Assembly (NCBI RefSeq): GCF_900104395.1
Contig: NZ_FMXX01000019.1
Reading direction: 5' to 3' (one strand)
Source of the DNA: Fusobacterium_C necrophorum
GTDB lineage: Bacteria; Fusobacteriota; Fusobacteriia; Fusobacteriales; Fusobacteriaceae
DNA: 48,947 nucleotides
Shown here: positions 25,397-33,725 of the stretch, piece by piece
How the letters are laid out: every line of letters starts with the position of its first letter
How positions within the stretch are numbered: the first letter of the stretch is position 1
Position numbers and translations under genes: made by a program
Notes under the pieces: generated by a model
Database searches by the model: none
Told to the model about the DNA's origin: nothing
The model's input: only the letters and a program-made list of their open reading frames with translations

Positions 25397-25424
25397 TTGA
25401 CAAAAAAGAAAAAGATAGTATAAT
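25397..25424 (+). promoter_or_regulatory. Promoter of the glycine-riboswitch/AGCS unit
   Basis: A perfect TTGACA (25397-25402) and perfect TATAAT (25419-25424) are 16 bases apart. It begins two bases after the preceding stop. Confidence 0.85.
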
Positions 25425-25462
25425 TTTAAAATATATTATAAATTGAATAAAAGAAATCGGAT

Positions 25463-25594
25463 GAAGATATAAGGAGAGAGCGAAAGCCACCGAAGAAGTA
25501 AATCTTTCAGGTAAAAGGACTTATATTGGACGAGCCTCTGGAGAGAGCGGTTGCCACCGAAGGAGATAAAAACTCTCAGGTAAAAGGACAGAGG
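25463..25594 (+). ncRNA. Tandem glycine riboswitch (two aptamers)
   Basis: Two consecutive copies of the gcvT-type aptamer are present. Aptamer 1 has P1 ATATAAG/CTTATAT (25467-25473 with 25520-25526), GGAGAGAGC, GCCACCGAAG and CAGGTAAAAGGAC. Aptamer 2 has P1 CCTCTG/CAGAGG (25535-25540 with 25589-25594), GGAGAGAGC, GCCACCGAAGGAG and CTCTCAGGTAAAAGGAC. The linker is short, as in cooperative tandem forms. It lies between a strong promoter and a terminator ahead of a glycine/alanine symporter gene, so glycine is the expected ligand and control of transport the expected output. Confidence 0.95.
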
Positions 25595-25656
25595 AATTAT
25601 GCAATACTTTTTGGGCTTTTTTTGTTGCCTATTTTGTATAATTCTTTTAAATTTCT

Positions 25657-25687
25657 AGGAGGTAATGAACGATTACTTCCTTTTTTT
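25657..25687 (+). terminator. Riboswitch expression-platform terminator
   Basis: AGGAGGTAAT (25657-25666), loop GAACG, ATTACTTCCT (25672-25681) and a run of seven T form a ten-pair stem with one G-U pair. It contains a false ribosome binding site and ATG (25665). GTTGCCT (25624-25630) could pair with AGGTAAT of the 5' arm as an antiterminator; this pairing is my inference. Confidence 0.8.
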
Positions 25688-25721
25688 ATTCAATGGAAAT
25701 TTTAAAAGGAGATGTGGAAAA

Positions 25722-27098
25722 ATGGAACAAATAGTTGTACGTGTGAATGAAGTTTTGTGGGGAAGTCTTTTGATTTTTTTATTGATGGGAACGGGAATTT
25801 TTTATACCTTTAAATTACGTTTTATTCAACTTCGTAAATTCCGTCAAGGAATTCAAAGAGTTACTTCCGGCTTTTCTTTTCATGGGAAAGATGCAGATCA
25901 TAACGGAATTTCTTCCTTTCAGGCATTGGCAACGGCAGTTGCCGCTCAAGTAGGAACGGGAAATTTGGCAGGGGCTGCCACAGCGATTGCTTCCGGAGGT
26001 GCCGGAGCCATTTTCTGGATGTGGTTAAGTGCTTTTTTCGGAATGGCAACAATCTATGCAGAAGCTACTTTGGGGCAAATCTATAAAACAAAAGTAAATG
26101 GAGCCGTGACAGGAGGACCTGCTTACTACATTCAAGCGATTTTTAAACATAGTTTTTTCAGTCGGCTGTTGGCATATTTCTTTTCGATTTCTTGTATCTT
26201 GGCACTTGGATTTATGGGGAATGCGGTACAAGCCAATTCTATTGCCTCCGCCTTTGAAATCGCCTTCCATATCAACCCTATGATAGTGGGAATTGTGGTA
26301 GCCGTTCTAGCCGGATTGATTTTCTTTGGAGGGACGAAGAGAATTGCCTCTGTGACGGAAAAGGTCGTCCCTTTGATGGCAGGAATGTATATTATCATTT
26401 GTTTGCTTATCATCGCCATGAATTATGTTAATATTTTTCCGGCAATTCGGTCTATTTTTGTAGAAGCATTTACGGGAAGAGCTGCTCTGGGTGGAGCATT
26501 AGGAATTACGGTACAAAAAGCGATGAGATATGGAATTGCGAGAGGATTATTTTCGAATGAGGCGGGAATGGGGTCTACACCCCATGCTCATGCCATAGCG
26601 AAGGTAAATACTCCGGTCGAACAAGGAGATGTGGCAATTGTTACCGTTTTTATCGATACCTTTGTGGTGTTGACGGCAACAGCTATGGTTATTTTAACTT
26701 CCGGATTGTATGACAAAGGATTGACGGGAATTGAATTGACACAGGCTGCCTTTCAAATGAAATTGGGATATTTTGGAAGTGTTTTCATTGCCGTTGCCTT
26801 ATTCTTTTTCGCACTGTCCACTATCATTGGTTGGTATTTCTTTGGAGAAGCCAATATCAAATATTTATTTCATGAAAAAGCTCATTCCGTCAATATCTAT
26901 CGAATTTTGGTTATGTTGATGATAGTATTTGGTTCCATGCAAAAAGTCGGGCTTATTTGGGAAATGGCGGATATGTTGAATGGTTTTATGGTTCTTCCCA
27001 ACTTGATTGCTCTCTTGCTTATGAGTTCTTTGGTCAAAGTAACTTCTGACCGATATGAAAAAAGAGAGTTGGAGAAGAAATCGCTTTTGAAAATATAA
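25722..27098 (+). CDS. Alanine/glycine:cation symporter (AGCS family)
   Basis: A 458-residue inner-membrane sodium (or proton) symporter with about 11 segments. Family motifs are GNLAGAATAIASGGAGAIFWMW (shortened here: GNLAGAATAIASGG), TLGQIYKTK, GPAYYIQ and ARGLFSNEAGMGSTPHAHA. The start at 25722 follows AAAAGGAGATG. An earlier in-frame ATG at 25665 lies inside the terminator hairpin and would add an unlikely N-terminus. Glycine riboswitch control identifies glycine (or alanine) as probable cargo. Whether transport imports nitrogen or relieves glycine excess is not decided by sequence. Confidence 0.93.
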   Translation: MEQIVVRVNEVLWGSLLIFLLMGTGIFYTFKLRFIQLRKFRQGIQRVTSGFSFHGKDADHNGISSFQALATAVAAQVGTGNLAGAATAIASGGAGAIFWMWLSAFFGMATIYAEATLGQIYKTKVNGAVTGGPAYYIQAIFKHSFFSRLLAYFFSISCILALGFMGNAVQANSIASAFEIAFHINPMIVGIVVAVLAGLIFFGGTKRIASVTEKVVPLMAGMYIIICLLIIAMNYVNIFPAIRSIFVEAFTGRAALGGALGITVQKAMRYGIARGLFSNEAGMGSTPHAHAIAKVNTPVEQGDVAIVTVFIDTFVVLTATAMVILTSGLYDKGLTGIELTQAAFQMKLGYFGSVFIAVALFFFALSTIIGWYFFGEANIKYLFHEKAHSVNIYRILVMLMIVFGSMQKVGLIWEMADMLNGFMVLPNLIALLLMSSLVKVTSDRYEKRELEKKSLLKI

Positions 27099-27118
27099 TA
27101 GGAAATGAATAGAAAAAG

Positions 27119-27157
27119 AACAGGATTTATCCTTGGAGATAAGTCCTGTTTTTAATT
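27119..27157 (+). terminator. Rho-independent terminator after the symporter gene
   Basis: AACAGGATTTATC (27119-27131) pairs with GATAAGTCCTGTT (27138-27150) with one mismatch, loop CTTGGA, followed by a T-rich tail. The remaining bases to 27370 hold the kdsB promoter and no other gene. Confidence 0.88.
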
Positions 27158-27307
27158 TTTTTATGAAATATTTTCCTCTCCGTCCTCTTTCTCCCCTTTT
27201 TCTCAATTTATTTTATCATATGAAGTCAAAAAATGTCCTTATCTTTTAAAAAAAATACAGAATTAAAACAATTTGAAATAGTAGCCTAAGAAGATTGATA
27301 AGCTTGT

Positions 27308-27335
27308 TTGTGATTTTTTTGAAATGTGTTATAAT
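27308..27335 (+). promoter_or_regulatory. Promoter of the kdsB operon
   Basis: TTGTGA (27308-27313), 16-base spacer, TATAAT (27330-27335), 35 bases before the kdsB ATG. Confidence 0.6.
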
Positions 27336-27370
27336 ATATTGGGAAATTTTTTGAATTATGGGAGGTTGTC

Positions 27371-28114
27371 ATGAAGTTTTTAGGAGTGATTCCAGCAAGA
27401 TACGCTTCTAGCCGTCTGGAAGGAAAGCCATTAAAGAACATTTGCGGACATAGTATGATAGAATGGGTGTACCGGCGATGTCAAAATACAAAATTAGATG
27501 ATATCATTGTAGCAACGGATGATGATAGAATTTTCGAAGAAGTGGAAGCATTTGGAGGAAAGGTTATAATGACTTCTCCGAAGCATCCAAATGGAACATC
27601 AAGAATTGCGGAAGTTTGCCAAAAAATGACAGATTATGATGTGATTATTAATATACAAGGCGATGAACCGCTCATAGAAGCTGAAATGATTGATATGATA
27701 ATAAAAGCCTTTCAAAAAGAAAACTTGTGTATGTGTACTTTGAAGCATAAATTGCAAACATGGGAAGATATTGAAAATCCCAATCACGTAAAAGTTGTGA
27801 CGGATAAAAAAGATTATGCTTTGTATTTTTCAAGAAGCGTTCTCCCGTATCCTAGAAAAGAAAATTTAACTCTGTATTACAAGCATATTGGAATTTATGG
27901 ATATACCAGAGAATTTGTGTTGGAATATGCGGCAATGGCTCCAACAGCTTTGGAAACTTCAGAATCTCTGGAGCAGCTAAGAGTTTTAGAAAACGGATAT
28001 AAAATTAAAGTATTAGAAACTCCATATCAAAGCGTAGGAGTGGATACCCAAGAAGATTTGGAAAAGGTATGTCAATGGATAGAGGAAAGGGGAATTACAA
28101 TTGAAAATAACTAA
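27371..28114 (+). CDS. kdsB: 3-deoxy-manno-octulosonate cytidylyltransferase (CMP-KDO synthetase)
   Basis: It activates KDO with CTP for the inner core of lipopolysaccharide, which shows the host has an outer membrane with LPS. Length is 247 residues. Motifs are IPARYASSRLEGKPL (nucleotide binding, residues 6-20), VATDDDRI, SGTSR-like PNGTSRIAEV and NIQGDEPLI with the metal-binding Asp. The C-terminal GVDTQEDLEKV is also typical. The start has GGGAGG. The 3' end overlaps the next gene by 14 bases. Confidence 0.96.
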   Translation: MKFLGVIPARYASSRLEGKPLKNICGHSMIEWVYRRCQNTKLDDIIVATDDDRIFEEVEAFGGKVIMTSPKHPNGTSRIAEVCQKMTDYDVIINIQGDEPLIEAEMIDMIIKAFQKENLCMCTLKHKLQTWEDIENPNHVKVVTDKKDYALYFSRSVLPYPRKENLTLYYKHIGIYGYTREFVLEYAAMAPTALETSESLEQLRVLENGYKIKVLETPYQSVGVDTQEDLEKVCQWIEERGITIENN

Positions 28115-29645
28115 GATAACCACAGTTTGTTGTTTGGCTTTATGCTTTATGGCATGTTCTAGTGGAAATATTAAAGAAAAGATAAATATTTTTAAAACTA
28201 CACAACGTGGAACTACACAACCTAGAAATATAAAAAAACCTATGGACAATGCTTATAGTCTTTTGAACGGAAAAGATTATCCGAAAGTAGAAAATAATTT
28301 TGGACAGGAAGTACCTTATTTACAACCGGTCAATGACACGAAAAATCAAGATTTTTTTGAAACCTATGATGAAAAAAAGGCAAGTCAATTTTTTAAAAAT
28401 TTAAAGATAGAGGGGTATGGTTCCAATTCCATGTATTGGAGATGGAAGACAAGTATTTCCAAAACTTCCCTTTTTCAAAAAATAGCGCAGAGAATTCCTC
28501 AAATTTCAGCGAGAGGAAGAAAAAATGTTTTTGTGTTAACAAATGGAGTGTGGTTGAATAATCAAAAAATTTCAGATGTCGGATCGGTAAAAGACATAAA
28601 AGTGTTATCACGTGGAGCCTCCGGAGTAATTACTCATTTATTGGTAGAAACTTCCAAAGGAAGTTATTTGATTACAAAGGAATATAATATTCGTAGATTG
28701 TTGGCAACCAATGGAAAAGTGTTTGGAGCAAGAGGAGGAAGTTCCGATTATAGCAAAACCGCGATTGCAGATGGAAGTCCTTTGCTTCCTTCGGCATCTT
28801 TGGTTTTTGAGATTGGAATGTTTTCGGTCGATATTTATGGTGGTGGTTTTGGGCATGGAAGTGGAATGATTCAATATGGAGCAGGAGATTTGGCGACAAA
28901 TTATGGTTTCTCCTACAAAGACATTTTAAACCATTACTATACAAATGTAAATTTGGTAGATATGGATACGGTTGCCGGAGTCGAACAAAATATTAAGGTA
29001 GGACTAACAAAGCCGAATGGAAGTTTGGAACATGGTCAAATTTTTATCACGGGAGGTGGAAAATTGCGAGTATATGCCGAAGATGAAAGCTTTGACTATA
29101 CGTTTGATCCGAACACGGAAATTCGAATTACTCCAAAAGCGGGACGATTGTATGTGAAAACGAAAGTAAAAGAATTTTGGACAGACAAGAAATTTTTTGT
29201 GGATGGTGGAGGATACTATCTTTTGGTTAAAAATCTGAGAAAAGCTCATACGAGCAATCCCAGATATCGTGGAAAAATTCAGTTTGTTCCTAAAGGAAAT
29301 GTTTTACATATGATTAGTGTTGTTGATATGGAAGATTATTTGAAACAGGTGGTTCCAAGTGAAATGCCGAGAAGTTTCGGAGTGGAAGCTTTGAAAGTAC
29401 AAGCTGTAGCGGCTAGAACTTATGCAATCAGTGATTTTTTAAAAGGAAGATATGCGGCACTCGGATTTCATGTAAAGGATACAACAGAAAGTCAAGTGTA
29501 TAATAATCAGGTGGAAAATGAAGATGCAAATCGAGCAATTGAAGCAACAAGAGGAGAAATTTTAGTCTATCAAGGAGTTCCTATTGATGCGAAATATTCC
29601 TCCACTTCCGCAGGCTTTACGGAAGCCGCGCATCGCATATGGTAA
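28101..29645 (+). CDS. SpoIID/LytB-like lipoprotein with permuted domain halves
   Basis: A 514-residue predicted lipoprotein: hydrophobic leader with lipobox FMAC, lipidated Cys19. The start is TTG 28101, with AGGAAAGGGG upstream. SpoIID proteins cleave glycan strands that lack peptide stems. The catalytic-Glu region VVDMEDYLKQVVPSEM (residues 407-422) and STSAGFTEAAHRIW lie at the extreme C-terminus. The blocks that normally follow them, EVPYLQPV (about 70-77) and GGGFGHGSGMIQYGA (247-261) with YKDILNHYYTNVNL, come first. The usual N-terminal lead-in (IKVGLTKPNG) is in the middle. All parts are present but in swapped order. It ends 17 bases before uvrA starts. Confidence 0.8.
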   Translation: MKITKITTVCCLALCFMACSSGNIKEKINIFKTTQRGTTQPRNIKKPMDNAYSLLNGKDYPKVENNFGQEVPYLQPVNDTKNQDFFETYDEKKASQFFKNLKIEGYGSNSMYWRWKTSISKTSLFQKIAQRIPQISARGRKNVFVLTNGVWLNNQKISDVGSVKDIKVLSRGASGVITHLLVETSKGSYLITKEYNIRRLLATNGKVFGARGGSSDYSKTAIADGSPLLPSASLVFEIGMFSVDIYGGGFGHGSGMIQYGAGDLATNYGFSYKDILNHYYTNVNLVDMDTVAGVEQNIKVGLTKPNGSLEHGQIFITGGGKLRVYAEDESFDYTFDPNTEIRITPKAGRLYVKTKVKEFWTDKKFFVDGGGYYLLVKNLRKAHTSNPRYRGKIQFVPKGNVLHMISVVDMEDYLKQVVPSEMPRSFGVEALKVQAVAARTYAISDFLKGRYAALGFHVKDTTESQVYNNQVENEDANRAIEATRGEILVYQGVPIDAKYSSTSAGFTEAAHRIW

Positions 29646-29662
29646 GACAGAATGGAGTAGAA

Positions 29663-32515
29663 ATGTTAGAAAAAATTGTAATTAAGGGAGCAAGGCAACA
29701 TAATTTAAAAAATTTAAATTTGGAAATTCCGAAAAATAAATTTGTAGTCATTACGGGAGTAAGCGGAAGCGGAAAGTCTTCTCTTGCCTTTGATACCATT
29801 TATTCAGAGGGGCAAAGGCGTTATGTGGAAAGTTTGTCTTCCTATGCCAGACAATTCATCGGGCAAATGAACAAACCCGAAGTGGACAGCATTGAGGGCT
29901 TGGCACCGGCGATTTCGATTGAGCAGAAAACAACCAATCGAAACCCGCGTTCTACAGTGGGAACTATTACGGAAGTCTATGATTATATGAGATTATTATT
30001 TGCTCATATCGGAACGGCACATTGTCCCGTTTGTGGGAGAAAAGTGGAAAAACAAAGTTTGGAAGAAATTGCGGAAACAATTTTAGAAAGATTTGAAGAC
30101 GGAGAAAAAATGATGCTCCTGGCTCCTATTATTAAGGATAAAAAAGGAACACATAAAAATATTTTCTTGAACTTACAAAAAAAAGGCTTTGTTCGTGTGC
30201 GAGTGGATGGAGAAATTTTATATGTGGAAGATGAAATTTCTTTGGATAAAAATAAAAAGCATACGATTGAGGTAGTCGTGGATCGATTGGCTTTGAAGAA
30301 AGAGAGTAAAGAATTTATAAGTCGTTTGACTCAATCTTTAGAAGTTGCCTCCGGACTTTCTCAAGGAAAGATTATTTTACAGGTGGGAAAAGAAGATATT
30401 CTTTTTAGTGAAAACTATGCCTGTCCGGAACATGAGGAGGTGAGCATTCCTGATTTAAGTCCTCGTTTGTTTTCTTTCAATGCTCCCTTTGGAGCTTGCC
30501 CTGAATGTAAGGGAATTGGGAAAAAGTTGGAAATTGATGAAAATAAATTGATTGAAGACGAAAATTTATCTATTTTGGAGGGAGGAATGTACATTCCGGG
30601 GGCTGCCGGCCGAAAAGGATATACTTGGGAAATTTTTAAGGCAATGGCAAAGCACTTTCATTTGGATTTGACGAAGCCTGTCAAAGAGTATAGCAAAGAG
30701 GAAAGAGAGCTTATTTTTTACGGGAGAGCGGGAAAGTTTCAAGTAGACTATGAGGGAAACGGATATTCATTTCACGGTTTAAAAGAATATGAGGGAGCGG
30801 TTGCAAACTTAGAAAGAAGATACCGGGAAAGTTTTTCAGAAAGTCAAAAAGAAGAAATTGAAAATAAATATATGATAGAAAAACCTTGTAAACTCTGTCA
30901 TGGAAAACGTCTAAAAGAAGAAGTGTTAGCTGTTACTATCGCAGGTAGAAATATTATTGAAATTACAGAGATGAGTATTGCGGAAGCCTATCAATTTTTT
31001 TTGAATGTGACTTTGACTCAAAAGCAGGAGAAAATTGCCAAGGAAATTTTAAAAGAAATACGAGAACGATTGCAATTTATGATAAATGTCGGCTTGGATT
31101 ATTTAAGTTTGGCAAGGGAAACGAAAACATTATCCGGCGGAGAAGCTCAAAGAATTCGATTGGCAACACAAATCGGCTCAGGATTGACGGGAGTATTGTA
31201 TGTCTTGGATGAACCGAGTATAGGTTTGCATCAAAAAGACAATGATAAGCTATTGGCAACACTGTCACATCTTCGAAATTTAGGGAATACTTTGATTGTT
31301 GTGGAACATGATGAAGACACCATGATGCAGGCGGAAGAAATTATTGACATCGGTCCCGGAGCGGGAGTGTACGGCGGAGAAATTGTAGCTCATGGAACCC
31401 CTGAGGAAGTGATGAAGAACAAGGAGTCTTTGACAGGACAATATCTAAGCGGAAAAAAGAAAATTGCCATTCCGGAAACGCGAAGAACATGGAAAGACAG
31501 CCTGTTGCTAACAGGGGCTGCCGGAAATAATTTGAAAAATATCGATGTGGAAATTCCTTTGGAAGTTATGACAGTGGTAACAGGAGTCAGCGGAAGTGGA
31601 AAATCCACTTTAATCAATCAGACTCTCTATCCCATTTTATTCAATCAACTGAACAAGGGAAAATTATATCCTTTGGAGTATAAAAGCATTCAGGGATTGG
31701 AAAATTTGGAAAAGGTAATCAATATTGATCAAAGCCCTATTGGAAGAACTCCGAGATCCAATCCTGCTACCTACACAAAAATTTTCGATGACATTCGGGA
31801 GCTTTTTGCTCAGACTAAGGATGCAAAAATACATGGTTTCGACAAGGGAAGATTCTCTTTTAATGTCAAAGGAGGACGTTGTGAAGCTTGTCAAGGAGCC
31901 GGAATTTTAAAGATTGAAATGAATTTTTTAGCGGATGTCTATGTGGAATGTGAGATATGTAAGGGGAAACGATATAACAAAGAAACCTTGGATGTATATT
32001 ACAAGGGGAAAAATATTGCAGAAGTATTGGACATGAGCGTGATTGAAGCCTATGAGTTTTTTAAAACGATTCCCTCTTTAGAAAGAAAATTAAAAGTATT
32101 GGTAGATGTCGGTTTGGATTACATTAAATTGGGACAGCCCGCTACGACTTTGTCGGGTGGAGAAGCTCAACGAATTAAATTGGCGGCTGAACTATCCAAG
32201 AACAGTAGAGGAAAAACTATTTATATTTTAGACGAACCTACGACAGGCTTACATTTTCAAGACATTGAAAAATTATTGGAAGTCTTACAACGATTGGTGG
32301 AAAAAGGAAATACCGTTTTGATTATTGAACATAACCTGGATGTAATCAAGACGGCAGACTACATTATTGATATTGGAAAAGACGGAGGAGATAGAGGAGG
32401 AGAAGTTTTAGCGACAGGAACTCCGGAGGAAATTGCGAAGAGAAAAGAAAGTTACACCGGAAAATACTTAGCAAAAATTTTGAAGAAAAAACAAAAAAAT
32501 ACGAAAAATAGGTGA
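29663..32515 (+). CDS. uvrA: Excinuclease ABC subunit A
   Basis: UvrA is the damage-sensing ATPase of nucleotide excision repair. The 950-residue protein has two ABC modules: GVSGSGKSSLAF near residue 37 and GVSGSGKSTLINQ near 640. Signatures are LSGGEAQRIRLA and LSGGEAQRIKLA. Zinc-finger cysteines are present (CPVCGRKV, CPECKGIGK with CKLCHGKR, and CEACQGAGI with CEICKGKRYN). An in-frame ATG at 29639 overlaps the previous gene, but the ATG at 29663 has GGAG upstream and gives the usual MLEKIVIKGARQHNLKN start. It is followed four bases later by ruvA. Confidence 0.97.
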   Translation: MLEKIVIKGARQHNLKNLNLEIPKNKFVVITGVSGSGKSSLAFDTIYSEGQRRYVESLSSYARQFIGQMNKPEVDSIEGLAPAISIEQKTTNRNPRSTVGTITEVYDYMRLLFAHIGTAHCPVCGRKVEKQSLEEIAETILERFEDGEKMMLLAPIIKDKKGTHKNIFLNLQKKGFVRVRVDGEILYVEDEISLDKNKKHTIEVVVDRLALKKESKEFISRLTQSLEVASGLSQGKIILQVGKEDILFSENYACPEHEEVSIPDLSPRLFSFNAPFGACPECKGIGKKLEIDENKLIEDENLSILEGGMYIPGAAGRKGYTWEIFKAMAKHFHLDLTKPVKEYSKEERELIFYGRAGKFQVDYEGNGYSFHGLKEYEGAVANLERRYRESFSESQKEEIENKYMIEKPCKLCHGKRLKEEVLAVTIAGRNIIEITEMSIAEAYQFFLNVTLTQKQEKIAKEILKEIRERLQFMINVGLDYLSLARETKTLSGGEAQRIRLATQIGSGLTGVLYVLDEPSIGLHQKDNDKLLATLSHLRNLGNTLIVVEHDEDTMMQAEEIIDIGPGAGVYGGEIVAHGTPEEVMKNKESLTGQYLSGKKKIAIPETRRTWKDSLLLTGAAGNNLKNIDVEIPLEVMTVVTGVSGSGKSTLINQTLYPILFNQLNKGKLYPLEYKSIQGLENLEKVINIDQSPIGRTPRSNPATYTKIFDDIRELFAQTKDAKIHGFDKGRFSFNVKGGRCEACQGAGILKIEMNFLADVYVECEICKGKRYNKETLDVYYKGKNIAEVLDMSVIEAYEFFKTIPSLERKLKVLVDVGLDYIKLGQPATTLSGGEAQRIKLAAELSKNSRGKTIYILDEPTTGLHFQDIEKLLEVLQRLVEKGNTVLIIEHNLDVIKTADYIIDIGKDGGDRGGEVLATGTPEEIAKRKESYTGKYLAKILKKKQKNTKNR

Positions 32516-32519
32516 GGAT

Positions 32520-33107
32520 ATGTTTGAATATTTAAGAGGGTTTGTGTCTTATAAAAAACCAGAATACTTTGCTTTGGATGTTCATGGAGTTGCTTATCGA
32601 GTTTATATTTCTCTACGAATGTATGAAAAGATAGAACTTGGACAAGAATATCAAATCTATATCTATAATCATATTCGAGAAGGAGAATATAAGCTGATTG
32701 GATTCTTGGAAGAAAAGGAAAGGAAGTTGTTTGAATTGTTGCTTTCTGTGAAAGGAATCGGAATCAGTCTTGCTTTAGCAGCTCTTTCCACTTATTCTGT
32801 AGAGCAGCTTGTTGCCTATATCCAGGAAGAAAAAATAGCCTGCTTAAAAAAAATTCCAAAGTTGGGAGAAAAGAAAGCACAGCAAATGATTTTAGATATT
32901 CAGTCCAAAGTAAAACATTTTGGAGTGGAAGAAAAAATGGAAGAGAACAGTGCTGTCACTTGGGCGGAAGATATAGCAAGTGCTCTGGAAAATCTCGGTT
33001 ATGCCAAAAAAGAAATCGAGCAATTATTACAACAGGAGACTTGGGTGGAATATCAAAGTTTGGAAGAGGCAATGAAAGGTATTTTAAAGAAAATGAAACA
33101 ATCATAA
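32520..33107 (+). CDS. ruvA: Holliday junction branch-migration protein RuvA
   Basis: RuvA tetramers bind Holliday junctions and load RuvB. The 195-residue protein has the OB domain (MFEYLRGFVSYKKPEYFALD, then YIYNHIREGEYKLIGF), the helix-hairpin-helix pair (LLLSVKGIGISLALAAL and LKKIPKLGEKKAQQMIL) and a C-terminal RuvB-contact helix (ALENLGYAKKEIEQLL). ruvB is not in this window. The gene lies four bases after uvrA, so two repair functions are probably co-transcribed. Confidence 0.95.
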   Translation: MFEYLRGFVSYKKPEYFALDVHGVAYRVYISLRMYEKIELGQEYQIYIYNHIREGEYKLIGFLEEKERKLFELLLSVKGIGISLALAALSTYSVEQLVAYIQEEKIACLKKIPKLGEKKAQQMILDIQSKVKHFGVEEKMEENSAVTWAEDIASALENLGYAKKEIEQLLQQETWVEYQSLEEAMKGILKKMKQS

Positions 33108-33122
33108 ATGAGGAAAGAGAAA

Positions 33123-33707
33123 ATGAAGTTATATTTTGTACGACATGGGGAAACGGAGTGGAATACACAAAGACGCTTTCAAGGAAGAAAAAATTCTCCT
33201 TTGACAGCAAGAGGGGAGGAGCAAGCCAAAAAAATTGCAGAGCAGCTGAGAGAAATTCCTTTTACGAGTCTGTATTCTTCTTCTTTGGGGAGAGCTAAGA
33301 AGACAGCTCAAGAAATTCAAAAGGGAAGAGAAATCCCTATAGAAATTATGGATGAATTCATTGAAATTTCTATGGGAGAATTGGAAGGAAAGACAAAGGG
33401 AGATTTTTTAAAATTATATCCGGAAGAATATGAGAAATACACACAGGCGGATTTGAATTATAATCCCGGTGCCTTTTCAGGAGAACGCTTTGAGGAAATT
33501 CAAGCTCGTCTCAAGCAGGGAATGCAAAAATTGGTAGAAAAACACAAAGAAGAGGATATTATTTTGGTCGTAAGTCATGGAATGACTTTGCAAATTTTAT
33601 TCACTGATTTACGTTATGGAAATTTGGAACATTTGAAAGAAGAAAAATTACCGGAAAACACAGAAATACGAGTGGTGGAGTATAAAAATAAGCAATTTAT
33701 AATGTAA
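33123..33707 (+). CDS. Histidine phosphatase (phosphoglycerate-mutase-like)
   Basis: A 194-residue enzyme with the RHG catalytic motif YFVRHGETEWN at the N-terminus. The second arginine is in YSSSLGRAKKTAQ, and the later pair is FIEISMGELEGK and VVSHGMTLQ. The broad superfamily includes CobC and small-molecule phosphatases; the substrate cannot be assigned. The ATG at 33123 is preferred because GAGGAAAGAG precedes it, whereas the ATG at 33108 directly abuts the ruvA stop and lacks a site. Confidence 0.88.
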   Translation: MKLYFVRHGETEWNTQRRFQGRKNSPLTARGEEQAKKIAEQLREIPFTSLYSSSLGRAKKTAQEIQKGREIPIEIMDEFIEISMGELEGKTKGDFLKLYPEEYEKYTQADLNYNPGAFSGERFEEIQARLKQGMQKLVEKHKEEDIILVVSHGMTLQILFTDLRYGNLEHLKEEKLPENTEIRVVEYKNKQFIM

Positions 33708-33725
33708 ACAATTTAGGAGTTTTTT

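Noticed and set aside
25665..25721. Upstream in-frame start for the glycine symporter (adds 19 residues)
   Set aside because: It lies in the terminator hairpin and its N-terminus is unlike the family; the start at 25722 has its own AAGGAGATG.
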